Origin: Pseudomonadales bacterium | Lineage (GTDB): Bacteria > Pseudomonadota > Gammaproteobacteria > Pseudomonadales > UBA5862 | Assembly: GCA_024234215.1 (NCBI GenBank) | Contig: JACKOQ010000003.1 | Span: 1-64,000, forward strand | DNA length: 64,000 bases | Direction of reading: 5' to 3' | Shown here: piece after piece, positions 42,643 to 51,207 of the stretch | How positions within the stretch are numbered: the stretch's first letter is position 1 | Layout of the letters: each line of letters begins with the position of its first letter | Made by a program: the position numbers and the translations under genes | The notes under the pieces: model-generated | The model's input: only the letters and a program-made list of their open reading frames with translations | The model's database searches: none | Told to the model about the DNA's origin: nothing

Positions 42643-43116
42643 ATGGAAAATCTCACGAGCGGTCTGCATTTTCTGCTGTCGATGTCCATCGCCGCGCTGC
42701 TGGTCTTCATCACGGTACTGATCCACTACGAAGCGATGCGGCTGACCTCCGCATTGCTGCCGCGCCTGCGAATCCGCCCCCGATTGCGCATTCTGGTGGT
42801 GATCTTCGGCATCTTTCTCGCACACAGCATCAGCGTCTGGCTGTTTGCCATCGTCTACCACTTTTTGAGCGGCCACTTCGGCCTGGGTGAGTTCGGCGGC
42901 GATGCGCCGAAACAGATCTACGATTTCGTCTATTTTTCTGCGGTCACCTACACCTCGCTCGGTTTCGGTGATGTCTATCCGCTGCAGTATCTGCGACTGA
43001 TCGCCGGTGTGGAGGCTCTGACCGGGCTGGTCATGATCGGCTGGAGCGCCTCGTTCACCTACCTGATGATGGAGCGCTTCTGGTCGGACCACGGTCGACA
43101 CAAAGGTGGCAAATAG
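42643..43116 (+). CDS. Two-TM ion channel family protein
   Basis: 157 residues. Hydrophobic helices near 10-35, 50-75 and 125-145 surround a pore loop with the filter-like sequence SAVTYTSLGFGDVYP. K+ channels have TVGYGD here; SLGFGD is a known variant of the Ion_trans_2 group, so cation selectivity is uncertain. ATG 42643 is used. The 291 bases upstream have no intact gene; a short frame INARLEPPFDLEQLHHL near 42500 may be a gene relic. A strong hairpin terminator follows. Confidence 0.8.
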   Translation: MENLTSGLHFLLSMSIAALLVFITVLIHYEAMRLTSALLPRLRIRPRLRILVVIFGIFLAHSISVWLFAIVYHFLSGHFGLGEFGGDAPKQIYDFVYFSAVTYTSLGFGDVYPLQYLRLIAGVEALTGLVMIGWSASFTYLMMERFWSDHGRHKGGK

Positions 43117-43129
43117 CGAACGCTCAAGC

Positions 43130-43160
43130 AAAAAAAGCCCGGCACATGGCCGGGCTTTTA
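43130..43160. terminator. Bidirectional intrinsic terminator
   Basis: GCCCGGC (43137-43143) and GCCGGGC (43149-43155) form a perfect GC-rich stem with a 5-base loop, flanked by AAAAAA on the left and TTTT on the right. It can end both the channel gene (plus) and the DUF35 gene (minus), which converge here. Confidence 0.9.
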
Positions 43161-43175
43161 CCGCGATTGACCCAA

Positions 43176-43562
43176 TCAGGCCAGTGCGAAGCAGGGCAGC
43201 TTCTCTTCACCTGCGGTGGGCTTCATCACCAGCTTGACGCGCTTGCCGATGGCAATGTCATCAAAATTGCTGTCGACGATGTGCGACATCATCGTCGGGC
43301 CTTCATCGAGCGTGATGTAGGCCAGACAGTAGGGAATCGGCGCACGGCGCATCACACTGTAGGTGTAGAGGGTACCAGCGCCCTTCGACTCGACCCAGAC
43401 CGTCTTGTCACTGAAGCAGTAGGGGCACAGCGACCGCGGGTAGTAGTGGAACTTGCCACAGTCGTTGCACTTCTTCAGCAGAAAGGTGCCGTTTTTGGTG
43501 GCATTCCAGAAATGCTCGGTCTCCTGATTGACGACCGGGGCTTCGTATTTCATCTCGCTCAT
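43176..43562 (-). CDS. DUF35 OB-fold/zinc-ribbon protein, partner of the thiolase-like protein
   Basis: 128 residues. The N-terminal rubredoxin-like zinc ribbon has CNDCGKFHYYPRSLCPYC (four cysteines) and the C-terminal OB-fold has GAGTLYTYSVMRRAP and ITLDEGPTMMSHIVD. Proteins of this family (such as ChsH2's C-terminal domain) bind acyl-CoA and form complexes with thiolase-like lipid-transfer proteins. GGGAG is 8 bases upstream of ATG 43562. Only 2 bases separate it from the thiolase-like gene, confirming the pair. Confidence 0.88.
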   Translation of the reverse strand: MSEMKYEAPVVNQETEHFWNATKNGTFLLKKCNDCGKFHYYPRSLCPYCFSDKTVWVESKGAGTLYTYSVMRRAPIPYCLAYITLDEGPTMMSHIVDSNFDDIAIGKRVKLVMKPTAGEEKLPCFALA

Positions 43563-43564
43563 TA

Positions 43565-44734
43565 TTATTCGCTCCCAAGAATAACGGTTGCACTGCCCAT
43601 GCGGGTGCCAATCGATCCGCCGGTGCCATGGGCCAGCGCGATGTCACAGTTCTTGACCTGCACCTTGGGATGCGCTTCGCCGCGCAGCTGGCGCACGGCC
43701 TCGATCACCTTGGTGATGCCACCGCGGTTGGCCGGATGGTTGTTGCACAGACCGCCGCCATCGGTGTTGAACGGCAACTTGCCGACGCCGGAGATCAGGT
43801 TGCCATCGCTGACGAACTTGCCACCCTGCCCTTTTTCGCAGAAGCCGAGGTCTTCAAGCGTTTCGAGCACGGTGATGGTGAACGAATCGTAGATGGAGGC
43901 GTACTTGATGTCGCGCGGGGTGACACCGGCCTCTTCGAAGGCGCGCGGGCCACTCCAGCGGGCGCCGGTGAAGGTGAGATCAACCCGGCCACCGCTGATG
44001 TGCTTGGGTGCTTCACCATGTCCCAGCACCTTGACGCTGTGACGCTTCAGGCTTTTGGCGATTTCCGGGCTGACGATCACCATGGCACCGCCGCCATCGG
44101 TGATGACGCAACAGTCGAGACGGTGCAGCGGATCGCTGATGATCGGCGAGTTGAGCACATCCTCGACCGTGACGACATCACGCAACAGGGCATGTTCGTT
44201 CCACTGCGCATGGTGCGAGGCAGCCACCTTGATCCAGGCCAACTGCTCGCTGGTGGTGCCAAATTCATGCATATGGCGCATGGCGGCCATGCCATACATG
44301 TTGGTGGTGTTGGGCCAGTAGATGTTTTCGAAACCGATCTCGGGCGCATCCTTCGCACCCAGGCGCATGCCGGTGCCCACTGCCATTTTTTCGGAGCGGG
44401 GCTTGCCGGCCAGCGTCACCAGTGCAACGCTGCATTTGCCGGCGGCGATGGCCGCAGCCGCGTGACCGACGTGGCAGACGTAGGACGAACCACCAGTCTC
44501 GGTGGTGTCGGTGTATTTGAGATCGAGCCCCATGTAATCGGCGATCGAGATCGCGCCAAGGCCCGGGGTGTCTCCGGCGCAAAAGAAGCCGTCGACGTCC
44601 GCCTTGGTCAGACCGGCGTCCTCGAGCGCACCCTTGCAGAGTTCGGCATGGATCTGAGCGAGAGACTTGTCGGGCAGATTCCGACCGGGGTGTTCGTAAA
44701 CCCCCGCGATATAGGCTTTCCCCTTGATACTCAT
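43565..44734 (-). CDS. Thiolase-like lipid-transfer protein (SCP-x/Ltp2 type)
   Basis: 389 residues of the thiolase fold: DGFFCAGDTPGLGA, TTETGGSSYVCHVGHAAAAIAAG (the nucleophile loop without the usual thiolase Cys) and the C-terminal CDIALAHGTGGSIGTRMGSATVIL. The missing catalytic cysteine points to the Ltp2 type, where DUF35 partners make retro-aldolases that release a side-chain fragment from steroid-CoA intermediates. ATG 44734 has GAGGAG about 10 bases upstream. Operon with the DUF35 gene. Confidence 0.85.
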   Translation of the reverse strand: MSIKGKAYIAGVYEHPGRNLPDKSLAQIHAELCKGALEDAGLTKADVDGFFCAGDTPGLGAISIADYMGLDLKYTDTTETGGSSYVCHVGHAAAAIAAGKCSVALVTLAGKPRSEKMAVGTGMRLGAKDAPEIGFENIYWPNTTNMYGMAAMRHMHEFGTTSEQLAWIKVAASHHAQWNEHALLRDVVTVEDVLNSPIISDPLHRLDCCVITDGGGAMVIVSPEIAKSLKRHSVKVLGHGEAPKHISGGRVDLTFTGARWSGPRAFEEAGVTPRDIKYASIYDSFTITVLETLEDLGFCEKGQGGKFVSDGNLISGVGKLPFNTDGGGLCNNHPANRGGITKVIEAVRQLRGEAHPKVQVKNCDIALAHGTGGSIGTRMGSATVILGSE

Positions 44735-45022
44735 CGAGTGATCACTCCTCATTTATGGCTTTTATTGGATGAACCCCACGTCCAGGTTCGATCTCATCCA
44801 TGCTCATCCACTGCGATCACAAGAGCTGGAGAGAACCGATACCCGGACCCAAGGTCAGAAAGCGAGAACCCCGTGCCGTGCCATGCCGCGCTGCCAACAG
44901 CGCTCTGACGCCACCAGGATCGCTCACCACGCTGGCGAACCGGTCGTGTTTTGTGATTGTATCATTGCATCTCCCTTTTTCTGCCTGTTCCCACCGCAAA
45001 GATTCAAGAGCGCCATTCGACC

Positions 45023-45820
45023 ATGCAGACGCTGCCAACCCTCTATATTCCCCATGGCGGCGGCCCCTGCTTCTTCATGGAGTGGACCATGGGCCCTGCC
45101 GACACTTGGCACCGCATGGCCGCCTGGCTGAAGGACCTGATCGGCACCCTGCCATTTCGACCCACGGCGGTGGTGGTGATTTCTGGCCATTGGGAAGCAC
45201 CCGCCTTCACCGTCACCCGCGGCAGCCAGCCGGAACTGATCTATGACTATTACGGCTTTCCACCGCACACCTACCAGCTCGACTATCCTGCTCCAGGCGC
45301 TCCTGCCCTGGCGCAACGCATCCAGACACTGCTCGACCTGGCGGCGCTGCCCACGGCCGCCGATGCCAAACGTGGTTTCGACCACGGCGTCTTCATTCCC
45401 TTCAAATTGATCCTGCCCGAGGCCGATCTGCCGATCGTGCAATTGTCGCTGCGCGACACGCTCGATGCGGAACAGCATTTGTGCGCCGGCCGGGCACTGG
45501 CCGCACTGCGACGGGAGGGGGTTCTGCTGGTCGGCAGCGGCATGAGCTACCACAACATGCGCGGCTTCGGGGATCGGTTCAAACCGGTTTCCGATCTGTT
45601 CGATGGTTGGCTGAGCCAAACCTGCGAAGCCGAGCCCGCCACACGCTGGAAACTGCTTGCCGACTGGGGGAGGGCCCCGGCGGCCCGTGCCGCCCATCCG
45701 CGCGAGGAGCACCTGCTGCCGTTGATGGTGGTGGCCGGCGCGGCCGAAGCGGAACCCGGCCGCAAAATCTTCACCGACTGCGTGTTGGGTGTGACCGTAT
45801 CGGCCTTCCAGTTCGGCTAG
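45023..45820 (+). CDS. DODA-type extradiol ring-cleavage dioxygenase
   Basis: 265 residues of the LigB/DODA class III fold. Histidines of the non-heme metal site are visible in YIPHGGGP, ISGHWEAP, FDHGVFIPF and HPREEHLLPL. Members open aromatic diols such as DOPA. It is monocistronic, divergent from the thiolase-like/DUF35 pair. A small aromatic substrate is likely, but not defined by the sequence. Confidence 0.85.
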   Translation: MQTLPTLYIPHGGGPCFFMEWTMGPADTWHRMAAWLKDLIGTLPFRPTAVVVISGHWEAPAFTVTRGSQPELIYDYYGFPPHTYQLDYPAPGAPALAQRIQTLLDLAALPTAADAKRGFDHGVFIPFKLILPEADLPIVQLSLRDTLDAEQHLCAGRALAALRREGVLLVGSGMSYHNMRGFGDRFKPVSDLFDGWLSQTCEAEPATRWKLLADWGRAPAARAAHPREEHLLPLMVVAGAAEAEPGRKIFTDCVLGVTVSAFQFG

Positions 45821-45984
45821 GGTCGATCGACGCTGCGGTTGAACAGACTCTATTTCAGCGGTTCTTCCAGCTCAGTCAGAGCGCCAACCCAGCCCGGCCG
45901 CAGAAGCCGCAACTGACCGAGACAATCAAGTCGATGCGCGCGATGGACATTTCCGTCCAAACTCATCGATGTGAACAGATTCCA

Positions 45985-46015
45985 TTTGCTTTCAATAATG
46001 ATTCTCGTTTATATT
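45985..46015 (+). promoter_or_regulatory. Fur box overlapping a sigma-70 promoter before hemP
   Basis: AATAATGATTCTCGTTTAT (45994-46012) matches the Fur consensus GATAATGATWATCATTATC at about 12 of 19 positions. It overlaps TTGCTT (45986-45991) and TATATT (46010-46015), a -35/-10 pair spaced 18 bases. Fur with iron would therefore block transcription of hemP-tonB-exbB-exbD and downstream genes. Confidence 0.7.
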
Positions 46016-46073
46016 GGGTGCACATTGTGTTCACGCTCTTCGGCGACGTTGTTGATCTCGATAAGGGCCAGCC

Positions 46074-46262
46074 ATGGCAACAGAACCCTCTTCACAAGAC
46101 CGTCCGACTGCCGCAGTCACGCCTCAACCAGCACCCTCGCCGTTGCGCACGATCAGCAGCGAGGCGCTGCTCGGCGGCGGGACGGAAGTGTTGATCATCC
46201 ACGGCATGGATGCGTACCGGTTGCGGGTCACGCGGCAGAACCGGCTGATTCTGACCAAATAG
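46074..46262 (+). CDS. hemP: HemP, hemin uptake protein
   Basis: 62 residues. After a Pro/Thr-rich leader comes the HemP core: TISSEALLGGGTEVLIIHG followed by YRLRVTRQNRLILTK. AAGGG lies about 6 bases before the ATG. In other bacteria HemP is a small Fur-controlled factor needed for expression or activity of haem and iron uptake. It is the first gene after the Fur box and is followed 10 bases later by tonB. Confidence 0.9.
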   Translation: MATEPSSQDRPTAAVTPQPAPSPLRTISSEALLGGGTEVLIIHGMDAYRLRVTRQNRLILTK

Positions 46263-46272
46263 CAGTGACACC

Positions 46273-46998
46273 ATGAATGGTACGAACCTGATCCATCCGA
46301 GCCTTGCAATGTCCTGGCGGGATGAACCTCGGCAACGGCCTTCGATGACAGGTCTCATCGTGGTGCTGGCCCTGCACCTGGCTGTGCTCTTCGTGCTCTG
46401 CCAGCCACGCGCGTCCATACCTCCCGTGCAGCCCGTTCTGCTCAGTGCCACGCTGTTGGCCCCCATGGTGCTTCCTCAACCGGCCATCAGCGCGCCGACC
46501 CTGCCCATCGAGCCGCCCAAACCCCAGCTGCAACCCACCCCGCCTCAACCAAAAAAGGTTGTCAGCAGAGTCAAGCCGTCACAGAAGCCGAGCCAGGTCG
46601 CTGCACCCAGTGAGACCCCGGCAGTGGCGGAAACCGCTCCGGTGGCGACTGTGCCCGCCGAAGCCACACCTCCGTCACCGCCGATTGCCATCCCGCCGGC
46701 TGCAAAATCCGAACTGACGGAGCCGCGTTTCGACGCCGACTATCTCGACAATCCCAAGCCGGCCTACCCCAGCATTTCGCGCCGACTGGGTGAACAGGGG
46801 CGAGTGTTGCTGCGTGTGCAGGTGGATGAGCGTGGTCTGGCGCGCGAGGTTGAACTCCACACCAGCAGCGGCCATCCACGGCTCGACACCATCGCGTTGC
46901 AAACCGTGCGGCGCTGGAAGTTCGTACCAGCCCGCCTGGGGGAGCAGAAGGTCGCCGCAACGGTTCTGGTACCGATCGTTTTCTCACTCAAGGGTTGA
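46273..46998 (+). CDS. tonB: TonB energy transducer
   Basis: 241 residues. A TM helix near 25-43 (TGLIVVLALHLAVLFVLC, including the His-bearing SxxxH-type helix), a long Pro/Lys-rich spacer (about 55-150) to cross the periplasm, and the C-terminal TonB domain with YPSISRRLGEQGRVLLRVQVDERG and RRWKFVPARLG. It couples the proton motive force to the outer-membrane receptor encoded downstream. Confidence 0.93.
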   Translation: MNGTNLIHPSLAMSWRDEPRQRPSMTGLIVVLALHLAVLFVLCQPRASIPPVQPVLLSATLLAPMVLPQPAISAPTLPIEPPKPQLQPTPPQPKKVVSRVKPSQKPSQVAAPSETPAVAETAPVATVPAEATPPSPPIAIPPAAKSELTEPRFDADYLDNPKPAYPSISRRLGEQGRVLLRVQVDERGLAREVELHTSSGHPRLDTIALQTVRRWKFVPARLGEQKVAATVLVPIVFSLKG

Positions 46999-47000
46999 GC

Positions 47001-47762
47001 ATGGAAAATTCTCTCGGCTTTGTTCACTTCGTTGCCAACAGTGATGTCGTTGCTCGTTTCATCCTGCTGCTGATGACGCTGATGTCGATCGGCAGCTGGT
47101 ATCTGATCGTGACCAAAACGGTGCGGTTGCTGGCAATGCAGCGCAGAGGCCGGACCTTTCTCGACCATTTCTGGCAGGCCGAAAATCTGGATACCCTGAC
47201 CCGGCTCTGCGACGGAAGCGGCAGCGACGAACCCTTTTCACATCTGCTGAAACATGGCTTTGCCGCCGTCGATCAGTGCAAAAGATCAGGCGAGGCTGCT
47301 CGCCTGATCAGCGGTGGCGCGCCGGACGAGTTTCTGATCAGGGCGTTGAAACGCAGCATTGCCCAGAGCAAAAGCCGCATGGAGCAGGGACAGACCTTTC
47401 TCGCCACCGTCGCTTCGTCCGCGCCCTTCGTCGGCCTGTTCGGGACGGTGTGGGGCATCTACCACGCCCTGCTGGCCATTGGCATCACCGGTCAGGGCAC
47501 CCTGGACAAGGTGGCCGGACCGGTCGGCGAGGCACTGATCATGACCGCCATCGGCCTTGCCGTCGCCATTCCCGCCGCAGTGGCCTACAACGTCTTCACC
47601 CGTGCCAATCGCAACAGTGTCACGGCGCTGAATGGTTTTGCCGATGACATCTTCAACCTGTTCGCCACTGGCATGGGCATCCGCGGCGAAGCAGCCACCG
47701 GGTCCGCATCGGTCGCGAACCAGCCGGCAATTCACACGCTGCGTGTGCAGACCGGTCCATAG
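47001..47762 (+). CDS. exbB: ExbB, TolQ/MotA-type proton channel subunit
   Basis: 253 residues with three TM helices: SDVVARFILLLMTLMSIGSW near the N-terminus, then VASSAPFVGLFGTVWGIYHALL and GEALIMTAIGLAVAIPAAVAYNVF, the signature ExbB helices with the conserved Thr in the channel. ATG 47001 sits 2 bases after the tonB stop with AAGGG upstream. Confidence 0.93.
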   Translation: MENSLGFVHFVANSDVVARFILLLMTLMSIGSWYLIVTKTVRLLAMQRRGRTFLDHFWQAENLDTLTRLCDGSGSDEPFSHLLKHGFAAVDQCKRSGEAARLISGGAPDEFLIRALKRSIAQSKSRMEQGQTFLATVASSAPFVGLFGTVWGIYHALLAIGITGQGTLDKVAGPVGEALIMTAIGLAVAIPAAVAYNVFTRANRNSVTALNGFADDIFNLFATGMGIRGEAATGSASVANQPAIHTLRVQTGP

Positions 47763-47771
47763 AGACAGCCC

Positions 47772-48191
47772 ATGCACTCCGCTTCACCCTTCGAGGAAGA
47801 TGGCGATTCGGCACTTGCCGAGATCAACATGATTCCGCTGATCGACATCATGCTGGTGCTGCTGGTGATCTTCATCGTCACCGCACCACTGCTGACCCAC
47901 TCGGTCAAGGTCGATCTGCCCAAGGCATCCTCCACACCGACACTGACGCCCCCGGAGAACATCCAGCTGGCCATCGATGGCGCTGGACAGCTGTTCTGGA
48001 ATGGTGAAGCCATCGCCGCGCAGGAGCTCGACCTGCGGTTGCAGGCTGCCGCCGCGCGCTCGCCACAGCCGGAGTTGCATCTGCGTGCCGAGCGCACCAC
48101 TGCCTACGAGAAGGTTGCGGAGGTCATGTCGACCGCCGCCCAGCATGGATTGAACCGAATCGCCTTCGTCACCGAACCCAGGCGCCAGTGA
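47772..48191 (+). CDS. exbD: ExbD, TolR-type subunit
   Basis: 139 residues with one N-terminal TM helix preceded by EINMIPLIDIMLVLLVIFIVTAP, containing the essential Asp of ExbD/TolR. The periplasmic C-terminal domain follows. Together with ExbB it drives TonB. Nine bases separate it from exbB. Confidence 0.93.
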   Translation: MHSASPFEEDGDSALAEINMIPLIDIMLVLLVIFIVTAPLLTHSVKVDLPKASSTPTLTPPENIQLAIDGAGQLFWNGEAIAAQELDLRLQAAAARSPQPELHLRAERTTAYEKVAEVMSTAAQHGLNRIAFVTEPRRQ

Positions 48192-48269
48192 AACCGCTTC
48201 ATTCCACCCATCGCAGCCAGCCAGAGATGCCTCGAGCCAGCCAGCACACTGTCCATCGAGGAGTCCTCT

Positions 48270-50504
48270 ATGAGCTACATTGAGAAAAAAACCGAGCTGG
48301 AGCGAAACCCGGCCACGGTACCGCTGCTGCCGCTTGGCGCGATGATGCTGGCCGGCATGGCCAGCCTGTCGGCCATGGCTGTCGACGACAAGGCCGCTGA
48401 AACGGCGCAGCAGTTATCCACGGTCAATGTGGAGGCGGCGGTCGAACAGCCCGATGGTTACCGCGCCACGGCCACCCGTGTCGGCAAGCTCCTGCAAGAT
48501 CCACACGAAATTCCGCAGGCTGTCACCACCATCACCAACAGCCTGATGGAGGAGCAGCAGGTTGGTTCGCTGCGCGAGGCGCTGCGCAACGTGTCGGGCC
48601 TCACCTTCAACGCCGCCGAAGGTGGTCGTTCGGGCGACAACATGAACCTGCGCGGTTTCTACACCTTTGGTGACATGTATCTCGATGGCATTCGCGACAC
48701 CGCGCAGTACAACCGCGAGACCTTCAACTACGAGCAGATCGATGTGCTGCGCGGCGCCGGGGCGATGCTGTTCGGCCGCGGCCAAGCCGGTGGCGTCATC
48801 AATCAGGTCAGCAAGACGCCGCTGCGCAAGGCGCAGTATGAGCTCACCGGCAGTGTCGGTGGCGAGAACTACCGCGAGGCGACCGCCGACCTGAACAAGC
48901 CGCTCAGCGAAGACGCGGCACTGCGGGTCAACCTGATGCAGCGCAACGAGGGCAGTTGGCGCAGCAATCCGACCACTGGCAATGAACCGGAGATCGACCG
49001 CGAAGGGGTCGGCCTCAGTCTCGGGCTCAATCTCTACAGCGACAACCAGTTCTGGATCAACCACTACTGGCTGAAGATCAACGACAATCCCGATTACGGA
49101 ATTCCGTTCGATCCGATCACGCGCAAGCCGACCAAGGCTTTCTCGGCCGAAACCTTCTGGGGCACCGATGCCACCTTCGATGAGAGCAACACTCAGATCA
49201 CCACCCTGGTGAACGAGTACCGCTTCTCACCCGACAGCCAGTTGCGCACGCAACTGCGGCTGGCCGACTACGAACGCAGCTACTGGGCACGCACGCCGAG
49301 CCTGACCTCCCCGCCCAATCCGCAGGCGCTGGTGCTCAATGGCAGCGTGGCCAATGGCGGTCCGACCCGCACCGCCGACTATGAGACCGTCACGCTGCAA
49401 TCGGACTACAGCACCGCCTTCAGTGCACTGGGCATGACGCATCTGTTCCTGACCGGTGTCGAATACCTCAATGAGAACAGCCATCGCACCACGTTGCGCA
49501 ACCTCGGCGGCACCACTGCCGGCAACCCGCCCTACTACCGCCCCTATGACCCCAATCCAACCGCCGCGCCGGTCAATTTCGACTCGGACTCCTATGCGTT
49601 CTATGCCCAGGACACGGTCGAATTCATCCCGCAGTGGAAGTTCACCCTCGGCGTTCGCCGCGATGAGATGGATGCCGATTACAGCAGTCAGACCTCACCT
49701 TCGCTCGCCTATGGGGAAAACAGCTATCGCAGCGCGCTTTCGTTTCACCCGACCACCGAAAATCACTACTATCTGAGCTGGAGTGATTCGTTCAGCCCGA
49801 CCGCCGACCTTTATCAACTCACCGTGACCCCACTGCCGGCCGAACGCAGCGAAGTGGTCGAACTTGGCAGCAAATGGCTCTGGTTCGAGGGTGATCTGGC
49901 CTTTCGCGCCGCCCTGTACGAAGCCACCAAGGAGTGGGAGCGCAACACCGATCTCGAATCGACAGCGGCCATCCTGACCAAGGAACGACGCACCCGCGGC
50001 CTCGAACTCGAAGCGGCCGGCCGCATCAATGAGCGCTGGGAGATCTTCTCGGGGCTGGCGCTGATGGAGGCCGAAATTCTGGAAGTGGCCGAAAACGTGA
50101 ATGCCACCACCGGAGCGATCACCGTGGCCAACCCGGCCTATGCCGGCAAACGGCCACGCAACACCCCGCCCTACACCTTCAACCTGTGGAGCAGCTACAA
50201 GTTGACGCCGCAATGGAAGATCGGCGGTGGGGTCGAGGCGAAGGGGGAGCGCTACGGTTACAATCCAAGCGGTACCGGTGCGATTCCGACCCTGCCCGGC
50301 AGCAGCAAGTTCAACCCCAACACGGCACCGGCCTATGCGCGCTGGGATCTGATGCTCTCCTACGAACAGCCACGCTGGTCGGCACGGCTCAATGTCAAGA
50401 ACCTGTTCAATCAGCTCTACTATGATGCCCTCTATGACAACGGCGCGTTCACGGTTCCGGGCACACGGCGCATCGCCATTCTGACTGGCGAGCTCAAGTT
50501 CTGA
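48270..50504 (+). CDS. TonB-dependent siderophore receptor (Fiu/catecholate type)
   Basis: 744 residues. A signal-like N-terminus (LLPLGAMMLAGMASLSAMA), a possible TonB box around STVNVEA (~50-56), the plug domain with EIPQAVTTITNSLMEEQ and LRGFYTFGDMYLDGIRD, then VLRGAGAMLFGRGQAGGVINQVSKTP and a 22-strand barrel ending in Phe (TGELKF). This order is typical of Fiu/CirA-like receptors for monomeric catechols or similar siderophores. The next gene is a PiuC-like hydroxylase, the usual companion. Confidence 0.9.
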   Translation: MSYIEKKTELERNPATVPLLPLGAMMLAGMASLSAMAVDDKAAETAQQLSTVNVEAAVEQPDGYRATATRVGKLLQDPHEIPQAVTTITNSLMEEQQVGSLREALRNVSGLTFNAAEGGRSGDNMNLRGFYTFGDMYLDGIRDTAQYNRETFNYEQIDVLRGAGAMLFGRGQAGGVINQVSKTPLRKAQYELTGSVGGENYREATADLNKPLSEDAALRVNLMQRNEGSWRSNPTTGNEPEIDREGVGLSLGLNLYSDNQFWINHYWLKINDNPDYGIPFDPITRKPTKAFSAETFWGTDATFDESNTQITTLVNEYRFSPDSQLRTQLRLADYERSYWARTPSLTSPPNPQALVLNGSVANGGPTRTADYETVTLQSDYSTAFSALGMTHLFLTGVEYLNENSHRTTLRNLGGTTAGNPPYYRPYDPNPTAAPVNFDSDSYAFYAQDTVEFIPQWKFTLGVRRDEMDADYSSQTSPSLAYGENSYRSALSFHPTTENHYYLSWSDSFSPTADLYQLTVTPLPAERSEVVELGSKWLWFEGDLAFRAALYEATKEWERNTDLESTAAILTKERRTRGLELEAAGRINERWEIFSGLALMEAEILEVAENVNATTGAITVANPAYAGKRPRNTPPYTFNLWSSYKLTPQWKIGGGVEAKGERYGYNPSGTGAIPTLPGSSKFNPNTAPAYARWDLMLSYEQPRWSARLNVKNLFNQLYYDALYDNGAFTVPGTRRIAILTGELKF

Positions 50505-50519
50505 GCGGATCAGGCGGCC

Positions 50520-51206
50520 ATGCTCATCACCATCGACAACCTGTTGACCGCCGATGAGCTGGCCACCTCACGCGATCTGCTGGAGCGCGCCCACTGGCGC
50601 AGCGGGCTCGAAACCGCCGGCATCCAGGCAGCAGTGACCAAGAACAACCAGCAACTGTCCGAAGGGGCCGAACAGTTGCCGGCACTGCGCCAGATCGTGC
50701 TGAATGCGCTCACCCGCAATCCGCTGTTTTTCACTGCGGCACTGCCACTGAAGATTCTGCCACCGCTGTTCAACCGCTATGGCGATCTCACCAACAGCTA
50801 TGGTTTTCACACCGACAACGCCATGCAGCGCATTGCGCAGCAGCCTGGCCACTATCTGCGCGCCGATCTGTCGGCCACGCTGTTTCTGTCCGATCCCGAA
50901 CAGTACGACGGCGGCGTACTGACCATCGAGGACACCTTCGGCAACCACGGTTTCAAGCTCGAGGCCGGCAGCCTGCTGCTCTACCCCTCTTCGTCGATCC
51001 ATGCGGTTTCGGCCGTCACGCGCGGTGAGAGACTCGCCTGTTTTCTGTTCATCCAGAGCATGGTGCGCGACCCTGGCCAGCGCCGCCTGCTCTATGAGAT
51101 GGACATGGCCTTGCTGACACTGCGCAGCGAGATGGGGGAGTCAGATGCCGTCGTCAGGCTGACCGGCCTCTACCACAACCTGCTGCGCCGCTGGGCGGAG
51201 AGCTGA
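50520..51206 (+). CDS. PiuC/YbiX-type Fe(II)/2-oxoglutarate hydroxylase
   Basis: 228 residues with the jelly-roll iron motif: YGFHTDNAM (HxD), SSIHAVSAVTRGERLACFLFIQSMVRD (distal His and the 2OG-binding Arg). The family accompanies Fiu/PiuA-like siderophore receptors and is iron-repressed. It probably modifies a siderophore or its precursor, but no substrate has been fixed. It begins 16 bases after the receptor stop. Confidence 0.88.
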   Translation: MLITIDNLLTADELATSRDLLERAHWRSGLETAGIQAAVTKNNQQLSEGAEQLPALRQIVLNALTRNPLFFTAALPLKILPPLFNRYGDLTNSYGFHTDNAMQRIAQQPGHYLRADLSATLFLSDPEQYDGGVLTIEDTFGNHGFKLEAGSLLLYPSSSIHAVSAVTRGERLACFLFIQSMVRDPGQRRLLYEMDMALLTLRSEMGESDAVVRLTGLYHNLLRRWAES

Positions 51207-51207
51207 A

